64,000 bases of DNA from Deinococcus malanensis (lineage in GTDB: Bacteria > Deinococcota > Deinococci > Deinococcales > Deinococcaceae). Shown here one piece after another: positions 7,534 through 16,306 of the stretch. Both the position numbers and the translations under genes were made by a program. Positions within the stretch are counted from its first letter, which is position 1. The number at the start of each line of letters is the position of its first letter. Under the pieces are notes generated by a model. It was not told where the DNA came from and made no database searches. It was given only the letters and a program-made list of their open reading frames with translations. Where the stretch lies: positions 20,297 through 84,296 of the forward strand of contig NZ_BMPP01000014.1 in the NCBI RefSeq assembly GCF_014647655.1. The letters run 5' to 3'.

Positions 7534-9771
7534 TTATCTCCCAGAGAAGGCAGTGACGTGGGTGGGTGGCGGTGGGAGGGGGGAGAGAAGGGCCTGCACT
7601 GCTTTTCTAGCCTGTGAGCGCGTGCGCGCCCAGGTCAAATGCTTGGTCTGTTTCTCCGGATAGGCTTGAATCAGCTCCGCGAACACCTCAACAAATTTCA
7701 GTGTCTCCCCCACTTTCACGTTCGTCCGGACGGGCGTCACGAAAAAAGGCAACCACGCCTGTTGTGTACGGCTGAGAAATTCAGGCAGGTCGTCGCAGGG
7801 CTGCCAGCCGACCAGGGTGGCCCACTGGTGCAGGGCCGAGCCTGGCGTCCGGCTGGCCCAGTCCAGGAGGGTGCGGGACGCCCGCCCGATGTCCCTGTGG
7901 AGTTGCGGTGTCAGGGTGGGCGGCTCCATCAACCCGAGCGTTTGCAGGGCAAGCAGGGGAACCGCGCCGCAGTGCCGCTCGACTTCCGTGGCCACCCCGA
8001 GCGTCACACGTGACCACCCGGGGTTCCTGGCGCCGAGCCTGATGGGGGCGTCGGTCAGGTAGCGCTCGAAGCCCACCCCAAACTCCTGCCAGTGTTTACA
8101 GGTCTCGGTGGCTTCTGCCTCGCACTCCTTCGGGCACAACTCATGTGGATTGAAGGCGACCAGCAGTTGAGGCCGGCTCTGCCCTGGAGGGGTGCGGTGC
8201 TGCCGGGAGCGGTGCAGGGCCTGCATCAGTTCGGCCCGCTCCCGGCGTTCGAGCACGGCCTTGCGTTCCGTCTGATCGGTCAGGCGTGCAGCCAGTTCAT
8301 ACGCGGCGTAGGTTTTCGGCAACCGCCAGCTGGTGAGGGCGACCACGTTCCAGCCTGCGTAGCGGTTCGAGCCGTTGAGCGCTCCCCAGTGCGCCAGGCG
8401 GTGCCCCCTCATCCGGGTCAGTGGTTCCATCGTCTGGTCTGAGAGCGCCACCTCGTCCCCCAGGAAGCGCTGGGCCAGCTCCCGGAACCGCCGTCCGGAT
8501 CTGGAGTTCGGGTCGAGCAGCGCCTTGTGCACGACCACCAGCGTGTTTCGGGGCGAGGCCCGCACGAACTCCCGGACTTCCATCAGCACCCAGGCCAGCT
8601 TGCGTTCATTTTTGGTGTGCCGCAGGTCGATGGGATCCAGCCGCAGGGCCGGAGCCACTTCGATTTGGGTGATGACCTCCGGGCCCGCACGAACGTGCCG
8701 GGGGTGCTCGAACACCCCGCGGTACTCCGGTTCAGTGGCGTACGCGTCGAGCACCACCGTGGGGCATCGCCGCGGCAGGGTGGGCAGCAGGTGGAAGCGC
8801 AGTCGGGCAGTCCCCAGGCCCGGTTGGCCTTGACCGTACGTCCAGGTCAGGCCGAACCGGTTCTCGTGCGTATCTCCCTCACTGATGCGGTCCATGGCGC
8901 TCGCGAACTCACGCGCCAGCATCTCGGCGAAGCGGTCCGCGGTTCGCTCGGTGGCCTTCGTTGGTGCCAGAAGTGCGCTCAGGGCCTGGCTGAACGCCAC
9001 GCGGTGCGCCGCGGAGAACGGCTGTCCGGCCAGCCGCCGGAGGTGCCCCAGAAAGTTCGGGGCGGCCAGGTCGAACCGGCGCAGGGCCCACCCGGGCTGG
9101 AGGCTCCGCTTCTTCAAGGCGCCATAGGTCTCAGGCCTGTCCAGACGCACGTTGAACTGCCCGGCGGCGCGGGCGGTCAGGTACTGTGCTTCGACGAGGG
9201 CGGCCAGAAAGGACTGGGGGGTGAGGCGGGCCAGTCCCGCTTCGACCAGGGTGTCGGCGGTGACGATCAGGGACGAGGTGGGGTTCTCGTCGATGATGAG
9301 CAGCTCAGCGTCCCGCAAGGCGCGTGCCGGCCCGCTGAGGACGCTCAGGAGCGGCAGGTGCGCGTGACTGACGATCACGACACCCGCCTGTGCCCACAGA
9401 CCCCTGAACTGCGCCGCGTACCGCTGCGCCGCATCCTCGCCCGCCGGTGTGCTGGCCTGCACGGCTGCCCGGCCGTAGATGATCTTCACGCCCTGAGTCA
9501 ATCCCAAAGCCTGAAACAGCTCCGTCAGATCGCGCTGCACCTGGGCGGCCAGACTCCCGGCGCCGGCGGTGGATGACACGGCGATCAGCACCCGCTGCAA
9601 CCGGCGCTGGAGGAAGCGTTCAGCGATCACCTCGAAGGCGGCGTGCGTCTTCCCGGCGCCGGGGACTGCGGAGATGACGGTCGTGCCTGGAGTGTCGGCG
9701 GCGTCCAGGATGGCCTGAAGGAGGGAGGGACGGGCTGGTGTGGGAACATCGGCAGGAGCCACCAGGGTCAC
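7534..9771 (-). CDS. Superfamily 1/2 helicase-like ATPase
   Basis: A protein of about 745 residues with Walker A AVPGAGKT near residue 33, a SAT-like motif VIVSHAHLPL, and a Walker B LLIIDEN in place of DEAD/DEAH. Further on are VVLDAYATEPEY, VVVHKAL and WGALNGSNRYAGWNVVAL, the helicase second-domain pattern that I associate with plasmid and phage replication helicases. CPKECEAEATETC near residue 560 may bind a metal. It probably supplies the helicase function missing from the downstream PrimPol. Start choice: GTG at 9771 (VTLVAPADVP) follows an AGGGG sequence; the frame stays open to a GTG at 9849 whose context is poor. Family call firm, exact class and role uncertain. Confidence 0.8.
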   Translation of the reverse strand: MTLVAPADVPTPARPSLLQAILDAADTPGTTVISAVPGAGKTHAAFEVIAERFLQRRLQRVLIAVSSTAGAGSLAAQVQRDLTELFQALGLTQGVKIIYGRAAVQASTPAGEDAAQRYAAQFRGLWAQAGVVIVSHAHLPLLSVLSGPARALRDAELLIIDENPTSSLIVTADTLVEAGLARLTPQSFLAALVEAQYLTARAAGQFNVRLDRPETYGALKKRSLQPGWALRRFDLAAPNFLGHLRRLAGQPFSAAHRVAFSQALSALLAPTKATERTADRFAEMLAREFASAMDRISEGDTHENRFGLTWTYGQGQPGLGTARLRFHLLPTLPRRCPTVVLDAYATEPEYRGVFEHPRHVRAGPEVITQIEVAPALRLDPIDLRHTKNERKLAWVLMEVREFVRASPRNTLVVVHKALLDPNSRSGRRFRELAQRFLGDEVALSDQTMEPLTRMRGHRLAHWGALNGSNRYAGWNVVALTSWRLPKTYAAYELAARLTDQTERKAVLERRERAELMQALHRSRQHRTPPGQSRPQLLVAFNPHELCPKECEAEATETCKHWQEFGVGFERYLTDAPIRLGARNPGWSRVTLGVATEVERHCGAVPLLALQTLGLMEPPTLTPQLHRDIGRASRTLLDWASRTPGSALHQWATLVGWQPCDDLPEFLSRTQQAWLPFFVTPVRTNVKVGETLKFVEVFAELIQAYPEKQTKHLTWARTRSQARKAVQALLSPLPPPPTHVTAFSGR

Positions 9772-10327
9772 AGGGCCGCCCCTGGGCTCAGGTAGTTGAT
9801 GAGGCCACAGGTGGTGCCGGTCCGCCCCAGGTGGAGGAGACCCGTGCACGCCACCGCGGTGTTCAGCTCCGGCGGTGCTGGGGGGGTGTTCTGGGCACTC
9901 TGGTGCTGACTTGTGACGCCACTAAAGGCCCGTTCGAATAAAGAGGGGAGTGGGGGTGCAGCGAGAGGCAGCATCAGGCGGAGGGAGAGCACGAGCACTT
10001 TTCCACGGTACGAGCACCATCGAAATTCTGCCGGGTCCGTTGCAAGTGCCCCAAAAACTCTCATCATCTCGCTGGCCTGAGCGTAGAGATGCCTCTGTTC
10101 AGCCCGCGGATACAGACGGGCGCGTCCCGTTTTGCGCGCCGTTGAGGCCCTCTCGCCAGAGGGGCCGATCCGGGTACCCGGTGTCATTGAGCATGTCCAC
10201 GCCAAGACGCGGTGCCCTCCCCCCTGTGTCCGGCGCTTCGCTCAGCACAGCCGCTCCCGCTGGATCTCAGGAGCGCCATGTGAGTGTTTTTCTCCACGGT
10301 CGGCCTGGTTGCGCTCACCGTAGAGAC
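9772..10327. other. Divergent intergenic region, no firm gene
   Basis: Between the leftward helicase and the next rightward gene I see no frame with family resemblance or a good ribosome site. An open frame runs through it on the plus strand, but its first 120 codons do not look like protein. It must contain the promoters of both flanking genes; I cannot place them. Confidence 0.4.
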
Positions 10328-10969
10328 ATGACCGCTCTGAACGAACTGCTCGCGTACACCGACGTCCTCTCCCGGCCACGCGCTTCCCTGGCCGCCGCGC
10401 AGGCCATGATGACCCCGGCCGTCTGCGAACTGCTCGTGGACCTCCAGTGGTGGCACACCGAGACCCTCAGGTGCATGGTCGATCGCTACGGCGTTGATGT
10501 GGTGCTCCGGGCGACGCAGGCGCACCTGACCGACATCATCAGCACGGTCTACGGGGAGCTCGTGATTCTGGGGCCACGTGGGAAGCGTTTGCTCGGCGTG
10601 CGGTCCGGGACCCCCGCGAGCACCACGCCGGATGCGGCCGCCACTCACCTGTATCGCCGGCGGGCCCTGGCGCACCTGGAGAAGACCTGTGGCCTGACCT
10701 ACGACACCCTTCTCGACCACGGCGGCAGACTCCACCGGGCCCTGCACACCATGCGTGACCCGCAGGGCCGGCAGCACGTGGTGATGGCCAGTCACGTCGG
10801 CTACGCGCCGGCGACCATCCGCCGCGCCCATCAAGGCATGTTTGCCCGGCTGATTCTCGAGCAGGCGGACCTGATCGTGGTGGTGCCGGACCGGCGCCGC
10901 ACAGCAGCGCTCGAACGCCGGCCCGGGTACCGGTTGCAGGTGGTGCCGTTCCGGCTGCCACGCGGGTGA
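10328..10969 (+). CDS. Uncharacterised 213-residue protein
   Basis: I do not recognise this gene. The protein begins MTALNELLAYTDVL; residues about 35-55 (LVDLQWWHTETLRCMVDRYG) could form a helix-turn-helix, and the C-terminal half holds GMFARLILEQADLIVVVPDRRR, a helix then a hydrophobic strand. The ATG at 10328 is preferred because the upstream in-frame sequence is low-quality; the ribosome site is weak. Its stop touches the stop of the convergent replication-relaxation-like gene with no gap. General layout (N-terminal wHTH-like part, C-terminal strand-rich part) would fit a plasmid replication or mobilisation accessory, but this is a guess. Confidence 0.6.
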   Translation: MTALNELLAYTDVLSRPRASLAAAQAMMTPAVCELLVDLQWWHTETLRCMVDRYGVDVVLRATQAHLTDIISTVYGELVILGPRGKRLLGVRSGTPASTTPDAAATHLYRRRALAHLEKTCGLTYDTLLDHGGRLHRALHTMRDPQGRQHVVMASHVGYAPATIRRAHQGMFARLILEQADLIVVVPDRRRTAALERRPGYRLQVVPFRLPRG

Positions 10970-11533
10970 TCAGTCCAGCGAGAGGACATGGTGCAGGGAC
11001 AGTGACCCGCAGCCCAGCCCCTCGAGGACCGCCCGCGTCAGGTTCTGGTGCCGGCGGGGAACGGTGGTGCCGTAGACCACCGCGTCGTACTCACGCGTGA
11101 ACCTTTTCAGTTTGCTGTGCATGGCGGTGAGTTTGTAGGCGCCCGTATCGAATTCCGCGGCCATGAGCTCGCCGGGTGGGTGGCGGTACTCCAGGTCGGG
11201 CCGTTCGCCTTCCGGCGTTTTCGACGGCATGGTCAGCGCGGCCGGATCGAATTCATCCAGGGGTACGGCGCCCAGAACGAGTTCCAGCGCGCCACACGTG
11301 TGCAGCATGTCGGTACCCCGCAGGCGCCCACGCAGGTCCCGCGTCGCCACCATCTGGATCTGGCGGCGGGAGTGTTTCCCCTGGTGGCGGAGGTTCACCC
11401 CCATGGGCATCATGACCAGTCCGCTGCGGTGCAGCTCCGGTAGATCCAGACTGGCGAGGCGGCCCGCCTGCGTGGCGGTCATCACCCGCGTGACGGCGAG
11501 CACATCCCGCACGCGGTCAAGGTGGTCCGTCAT
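10970..11533 (-). CDS. Replication-relaxation-like protein
   Basis: A 187-residue protein starting MTDHLDRVRDVLAVTRVMTATQAGRL, an N-terminal winged helix of the kind seen in the replication-relaxation (Replic_Relax) family. It continues with a middle segment containing HTCGALELVLGA and a C-terminal nuclease-like part RPDLEYRHPPGELMAAEFD and KLKRFTREYDAVVYGT. That family is linked to plasmid conjugation and replication. The ATG at 11533 has AGGAG 5 bases upstream and lies inside the end of the preceding gene (17-bp overlap), so the two form a leftward pair. Family assignment is moderate. Confidence 0.65.
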   Translation of the reverse strand: MTDHLDRVRDVLAVTRVMTATQAGRLASLDLPELHRSGLVMMPMGVNLRHQGKHSRRQIQMVATRDLRGRLRGTDMLHTCGALELVLGAVPLDEFDPAALTMPSKTPEGERPDLEYRHPPGELMAAEFDTGAYKLTAMHSKLKRFTREYDAVVYGTTVPRRHQNLTRAVLEGLGCGSLSLHHVLSLD

Positions 11534-11936
11534 CGGGCTCCTGCGGGCCATGACAGCCGGTGACCTCATCCAGCCACGTGCCGACCATCACGGTCACCGC
11601 GTCCGCGCAGGACAGCCGCATCCTGGCGGCCACCGCCGTCAGCCGTTCCAGGTCCCGCGGGGCCAGGGAGACGGACAGGACGGGTGCCGCCTCACTGTTT
11701 CGGCTCTGGGTGCATTGACGGACGGCCAGGGCGACCACCTCCGCGCGGGTCAGGCCCAGGGCGTGTGCCTCCGCGTCCACGCGCCTGGCGTCAACAGGAC
11801 GAACCGTGGCGGTGACCTGGATCCCCCGCTCACCGTGCCGGGCTTTTCTCCCGGCTCCAGCCCGTCGACCGCCATGGCGCTCGCCCGTCCCGCATGAAGG
11901 CAGGAGGATGAAGTCGTCATGGGTCACGTCCGGCAT
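11517..11936 (-). CDS. Protein with two ribbon-helix-helix-like repeats
   Basis: A 139-residue protein with a basic GGRRAGAGRK segment near residue 22, then two similar units: QVTATVRPVDARRVDAEAHA... and PVLSVSLAPRDLERLTAVAA.... Each is a strand followed by two short helices, ending AEVVALAV and ADAVTVMV. This is the layout of a ribbon-helix-helix DNA-binding domain duplicated in one chain. It overlaps the next gene by 17 bp and probably regulates or accompanies it. No clear ribosome site precedes the ATG at 11936, so it may be translated from a leaderless message. Confidence 0.6.
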   Translation of the reverse strand: MPDVTHDDFILLPSCGTGERHGGRRAGAGRKARHGERGIQVTATVRPVDARRVDAEAHALGLTRAEVVALAVRQCTQSRNSEAAPVLSVSLAPRDLERLTAVAARMRLSCADAVTVMVGTWLDEVTGCHGPQEPDDGPP

Positions 11937-12179
11937 GGTTCAGTCGTACCAGACGAAGGCCTGCCCGGGGGAAAAACCGGTGAAATGGGTCCGGGCGGTG
12001 GCGCACGCCGGCCGGACTGCCATTCCTTTTCATGGCTGATGTCTTGGACTCTACGAGTGTTTCGGCGGTCCCGGCGACGCCACCGGCGTCTCAGGGAGGC
12101 CGGATGCAGGTGGCGTTCGGTCAGAACTTGAAAGCACCTGTGCAATCAAGAAAGTCCCCATCCTCAGCGGCGGGGTGTC

Positions 12180-12548
12180 GTGATCCGGCCGCCGGGGATG
12201 GTGCCGCCGTCAGTGAAACAGGTGAACTTCGCGCTGTGCACCCTTGACGCCAAGGGTGCGTCCTGGTCACCCTGCATGCACCCTGTGACTGGCGTGGTCA
12301 TGCGAAGGAAACTGGGGAAATTCCGCATCAATATCAATGATGTGGACAACGGTGTCCTGCTGCCCGCCAACGTCAAGGCCGTTACCTACACCCCCTCACT
12401 TCCTGGTACCGTGACCAGTGGCATTCACACCGCCCGCTACTACCATGCGCTTCACGCCCGGCTTGAGCCGCTGACGTCTGGCCGCGCTGTCCGGGCTGAA
12501 CTGCGTAAGATCGCCGCCGAACTCCTCACCGGCACATTCCCCTACTGA
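12180..12548 (+). pseudogene. C-terminal fragment of an AHH-type nuclease toxin
   Basis: Up to 122 codons. The C-terminal 85 residues carry the AHH toxin pattern: FRININDVDNGVLLP, then TSGIHTARYYHALHARLEPL and a final helix RAELRKIAAELLTGTFPY. In the family this corresponds to the second half of the nuclease domain. The Ala-His-His element expected about 20 residues before is absent; the equivalent region reads WSPCMHPVTG. There is no delivery domain and no ribosome site at the GTG at 12180. I read it as the 3' remnant of a polymorphic toxin, kept beside its immunity gene, which starts 11 bases later. Confidence 0.6.
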
Positions 12549-12559
12549 GGTCAGCTTCC

Positions 12560-13132
12560 GTGACGACTGTCAAGAAGATCTACTCCGCCAGCGTGGACGG
12601 CACCGGGTTCGCACCCCTCCGGGCCCGGCATGAAGACATGAGCTTCCTCAACGAGCGACTCAAATCGCCGATGTACGGCACCCGGCCATTGGCCTCGACC
12701 TGGACGCCTCTCGAGATGGACGTGCTACAAGGCGCGAAGGTTCCCCGGCACACGGCGGATGTTACGCAGATCACCTTGTACACGTTCGCGTTCAAGGCAG
12801 CGGCTGTTCGGGTGCTGGGCGACTTGCTGATGGCGCACGGCGAACTGCTTCCTATCAGTGTGCCGGGGCATGAGTACTATGCGTATCACGCGACCCGTCA
12901 TCCGGATCCACGGGATCCGGCGCGGGCTGACGATCCGGGATTCTCCTTCCTGGAGGAACGCCTGGACGGGATGGACTTCTTTCAGTTGCCCAGGAATCTG
13001 ATGTATTTCGCCAGCAGCGCTTTTCTCGAGGTGTACGACCAGCACGAGCTGACCGGCCTGACATTTCGTGAGCGCTGGCCGGAAGCGCAGCAAGGGCCCA
13101 CCCTGCCTGCCCTTCGTATTCCGACGAAGTGA
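12560..13132 (+). CDS. Imm11-type (DUF1629-like) immunity protein
   Basis: A 190-residue cytoplasmic protein. The middle holds RPLASTWTPLEMD followed by HTADVTQITLYTFAFKAAAVRVLGDLL, and the end FFQLPRNLMYFASSAFLEVY then HELTGLTFRERWP. This order (W-P motif, long helix, terminal ELTGLxF) is that of the Imm11/DUF1629 immunity family. It starts with GTG just after the AHH fragment; GAGG lies 11 bases before. Its neighbour suggests it neutralises an AHH nuclease. The family assignment is by motif memory. Confidence 0.65.
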   Translation: MTTVKKIYSASVDGTGFAPLRARHEDMSFLNERLKSPMYGTRPLASTWTPLEMDVLQGAKVPRHTADVTQITLYTFAFKAAAVRVLGDLLMAHGELLPISVPGHEYYAYHATRHPDPRDPARADDPGFSFLEERLDGMDFFQLPRNLMYFASSAFLEVYDQHELTGLTFRERWPEAQQGPTLPALRIPTK

Positions 13133-13340
13133 GGTTCCGACTTCCTCTGGACTGATTCGTGTCTTGGTCCTGGAAGGTTCGTACGGGGGCGTATGGATGG
13201 ACGCGCGCAGAGTCGTCCTTACGTTGTGTCGACGTCCAAGGAACTCCCAGCGGACCAGGCACGACCGCCCAGGGCCAGGGCTGTAGGTGCCGGGCAGAAC
13301 GCTCCTCCGGCTGGGCCAGCCCCCTTGAAAGGTGTGAAGG

Positions 13341-13634
13341 CTACTTCGGTCTGCCCGCACCTGTGGAGGGCCTCCGGTCCTCTAGTGAACCCCCCTCGTG
13401 AAAGCTGACGTCTACGAGGGGGGCGATCAGGCTCTGCACCTGAGCAGGGGAGTGCGACCAGGGTCCCCATAGGGTGAGATCGAAGACGGGGTCGGGACTG
13501 GGCCGCAGGTGCAGCGTGGCCCCGAAGGCCTGCTGAACGAAGCGGCGTAGGGGCGTGAGGGTGCGGTCCTCCGGCAGGAGGGCAAGGGGGACGTGCAGGT
13601 GCAGAATGGGGGGGGTGCCGTTCCATTCTGTCAT
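13341..13634 (-). CDS. Uncharacterised 97-residue protein
   Basis: Unrecognised. The frame from ATG at 13634 (MTEWNGTPP) encodes a compact protein with LHLHVPLALLPEDRTLTPLRRFV and VFDLTLWGPW, ending in a charged tail. An alternative ATG two codons upstream exists at 13640. The upstream DNA contains the AT-rich TATACATAATTGTATCA, a plausible promoter for a leaderless message. It is divergent from the TPR gene. Confidence 0.5.
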   Translation of the reverse strand: MTEWNGTPPILHLHVPLALLPEDRTLTPLRRFVQQAFGATLHLRPSPDPVFDLTLWGPWSHSPAQVQSLIAPLVDVSFHEGGSLEDRRPSTGAGRPK

Positions 13635-13788
13635 ATACATAATTGTATCATGCGGTTCATGCGCGTGTGCTTCAAGTGCCCGTGGAATGAGCTGTACCTG
13701 GTCCGAAGCACCTGCTGAAGCGTTCTGCCTCCACCCCATCGAAAAAAAGACCCCGAGTGATCCGGACTGCCTCCAAAATGAGAGGGAG

Positions 13789-14580
13789 ATGCCCGCCCTC
13801 GCTCCCCAACTCCTTCTGGACCTCGTCACTCGTCGCCTCGCTGCCGGTCGGAAGGCGCCGGCCACCCTTTGGGCCCGCACGGCTGTGCACGCCGCGCCGG
13901 CTTCAGCCCATTCCTGGGCTGCTCTGGGAGCGGCGCACATGCAGCAGCAGCGCTGGCACCCCGCGCAGCTCGCCTGTCGCCAAGCGGTGCATCTCGACCC
14001 CACCCACCGTGAGGCCTGGACGAATTTCGGGCAAGCCGCTTCGGCCCGCTGGGATGCGGAGACCGCGTCACATGCCTGGGCGGCGCTCGGCATCGCTATC
14101 TTGAGCGATGAGGGGCAGGAACGTATGCAGGTGCGTTTCCAGACCGAGTGCGGTTCGGAGCTGGTGAACGCAGAACGGCTCAACCCGGCGATGGCCCTGC
14201 TGGTGGGAATTCCCACGCCCGCGACTGGCCATCGCTGTGGCGACGTGGTGCTTCTCAACGATCTCGACGGTCATCCGTACACGCAGCTCGGGCAGGTGTA
14301 CCGAGTATTTCAGGCTCAGGCTGTCGTGCAACCCAGCCGGCGGTCCACGTGGCATGCGGTGCTGCATGTACCCTGGACTGATCATCTGCCGGACCTGTAT
14401 GGGCACACGTCGTGGTTCCTTGCGGTGGCTCACACCTGGCCCAGCGGGTCTCTCCGTGACCTGAAGGACTACGCCCTGGTCCACGGCGACGCGTTGCGCG
14501 AGGTAGGGCATCCTGACCCGGAAGGCGGTGCGGTCACTGGTAGGTGTACTCCGAAAACGGGCTGGCTTCACTTGGAGTGA
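13789..14580 (+). CDS. TPR-containing protein with a C-terminal domain shared with a gene near 48.6 kb
   Basis: A 263-residue protein. The N-terminal 110 residues contain tetratricopeptide-like units (SAHSWAALGAAHMQQQRW..., DPTHREAWTNFGQAASARW), so it probably scaffolds protein contacts. The rest is a strand-rich domain of unknown function with GDVVLLNDLDGHPYTQLGQVY. Its end, HGDALREVGHPDPEG, is closely matched by HVDVLGEVGQPDPEG in the 82-residue protein at 48523. AGAGGGAG directly precedes the ATG at 13789, which is why I chose it over upstream starts. No signal peptide. Confidence 0.7.
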   Translation: MPALAPQLLLDLVTRRLAAGRKAPATLWARTAVHAAPASAHSWAALGAAHMQQQRWHPAQLACRQAVHLDPTHREAWTNFGQAASARWDAETASHAWAALGIAILSDEGQERMQVRFQTECGSELVNAERLNPAMALLVGIPTPATGHRCGDVVLLNDLDGHPYTQLGQVYRVFQAQAVVQPSRRSTWHAVLHVPWTDHLPDLYGHTSWFLAVAHTWPSGSLRDLKDYALVHGDALREVGHPDPEGGAVTGRCTPKTGWLHLE

Positions 14581-14743
14581 GGGCGTACGTGATCTTGGGC
14601 ACCCCGGCGTCACCACTGGCCTCACAGACCGTCAAGGGCGATGCCATCAAGATGGGTCGTGGCGTCCGGCACCGCCGGGTCTACTGCCCGTACAACCTCC
14701 TCCAGGTCTTCGACACAGGACACGACGTTGTGCTCATTTTTAT

Positions 14744-15727
14744 TTACCCCTCGCGGGTCACATGGAAAGTCGCGATGTCTGCCCGCAGAGCCTCGCGCAC
14801 TGGCGTGTACGTTAAGCCCAGTTCCCGCTCGGCCTTCTCGCTCCCGAACCGGAACCCCTGGGCGAGGTGGAGCGCGGTCTCCCTCGACAGGCCCAGTACT
14901 GGTGGTGTGCGCGTCATCCGTGCCACGGTCCCGCATACAGCCGCACCCGCGTGTGCCAGCCAGTCCGGAAAGGCCAGCTTTGGTCGCGGCACGCCCGACA
15001 GCTCGCTCACCAGCGACACGAATTCCCCGTTCGTCAGGTACTCCCGGCCGATCAGGTACCGCTCCCCCGCGTTGCCCTCCCGCTCCGCCGCCCGCACAAT
15101 CGCTTGCGCCACGTCATCGACATGCACGAAGGTGAACCCGCCCGCCTCGAACACCCGCGCCGGTTGCTGACCACGCACCAGTTGCCTGATCCAGATGCCC
15201 GTGTCTTTCGGATCGCCCGGTCCCAGCACCGCGCCCGGGTAGACCATCACGACCTTGAGGCCCTGGCGCGCGTGTTCCCAGACGACCTCATCCCCGGCGT
15301 GCTTGGTTCGTGCGTACGCGGTCGCGTGCTGTCCCACGCGGCTGTCCTCGCGCAGCGGCTGATCCGGTGACGCGCCAAACGCCACGATGCTGCTGACATG
15401 CACCACCTTGCGCACGCCGGCCTCCAGGGCCGCAGTCATGACGTTCCGGTTTCCCTGCACATTCACCGTCTGGTACACCTGTTCATCCGGTTCGTACAGG
15501 CTGTAACGGTTGGCCAGGTGCAGCAGCCAGTCACTTCCCCGCATGGTGTCCGCCAGCCCGCCGGGCCGCGTGACGTCCCCGGGCACGAGGTGCACGCCCA
15601 GCGCCCGCAGGTTCGTGGCGGCAGCCGGGTGACGGACCAGGGCGGTGACGTGATGGTGACGCTGAAGAAGCTGGTGAACCACACGCCGGCCAATGAACCC
15701 TGTGGCTCCTGTGACAAAGACGCGCAT
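14744..15727 (-). CDS. NAD(P)-dependent epimerase/dehydratase (extended SDR)
   Basis: A 327-residue Rossmann-fold protein. The N-terminus MRVFVTGATGFIGRRV carries the TGxxGxxG nucleotide loop, VHVSSIVAFG the serine motif, and AYARTKHAGDEVV the YxxxK catalytic pair of extended short-chain dehydrogenases. TFVHVDDVAQAI marks the substrate domain. The substrate is unknown; similar proteins act on nucleotide sugars, flavonoid-like or sterol-like compounds. GGAGAGA precedes two adjacent ATGs; the second (15727) has the better spacing. Confidence 0.88.
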   Translation of the reverse strand: MRVFVTGATGFIGRRVVHQLLQRHHHVTALVRHPAAATNLRALGVHLVPGDVTRPGGLADTMRGSDWLLHLANRYSLYEPDEQVYQTVNVQGNRNVMTAALEAGVRKVVHVSSIVAFGASPDQPLREDSRVGQHATAYARTKHAGDEVVWEHARQGLKVVMVYPGAVLGPGDPKDTGIWIRQLVRGQQPARVFEAGGFTFVHVDDVAQAIVRAAEREGNAGERYLIGREYLTNGEFVSLVSELSGVPRPKLAFPDWLAHAGAAVCGTVARMTRTPPVLGLSRETALHLAQGFRFGSEKAERELGLTYTPVREALRADIATFHVTREG

Positions 15728-15761
15728 CATTCTCTCCACGATCTGTGGAAGCGACAGATCT

Positions 15762-16016
15762 TCATTGGGCAACGACGTCAGCCGGCGCCTGCCAGACCCT
15801 GCCCCGCTCCAGGCCGGATCTGCACGGTAATGGCGTGGTCTGACCTTCCATGATAGAGACCGCATTCGCCCGCTTGTACAGCATGACACCTCTCATTGAC
15901 ACCGGGTTGTCCTCTGCCAGCGCCGTTGGTGCGGATGCTCCGGGTTGAAGAGCCACGGCCCTGACTTCGTTTGCAAGCATGTCAGGGGAACTCTGGCTGG
16001 ATTCGGAAGTGGACAT
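15762..16016 (-). CDS. Small protein, divergent member of the LKPG family found three times here
   Basis: 84 residues. The segment LANEVRAVALQPGASAPTAL...GVMLYKRANAVSI aligns with TADELKALGLKPGASTPVAL...GVCALYARDQAVPI of the gene at 31358 and with the gene at 49507. It lacks their conserved EYTRPP stretch and their strong ribosome site, so it may be a decaying copy. Function unknown. An internal ATG (MLANEV) could be the start. Confidence 0.4.
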   Translation of the reverse strand: MSTSESSQSSPDMLANEVRAVALQPGASAPTALAEDNPVSMRGVMLYKRANAVSIMEGQTTPLPCRSGLERGRVWQAPADVVAQ

Positions 16017-16306
16017 AGGGCAACGCCATGTGCTGACTGTGTCTGTAGGTCCTGGCCTCAGGCCTCCACAAGAAGCGGTCGCTGAACTTCATTATGGCCA
16101 GCTGCCCCACGCAACTGACCGCCGAAAACCAGCGCCACCAAGGGAGCTGGACGCGCACCAGCGAACATCACTCCGGGCAACCCGGTGAGGTCACTGGGGT
16201 CAGGCAGCCTCCAGGCAGATTCAGCGTACAGATCAGGAACAGATGCCGGCGTGCCCGCCGTTTTCGTTTCAGCGTGAGCGGCAGGAGCCGCGTCCGGAAG
16301 CACACC

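Noticed and set aside
12840..13260. Long minus-strand frames opposite the immunity gene
   Set aside because: No motifs; the plus-strand frame has the Imm11 pattern.
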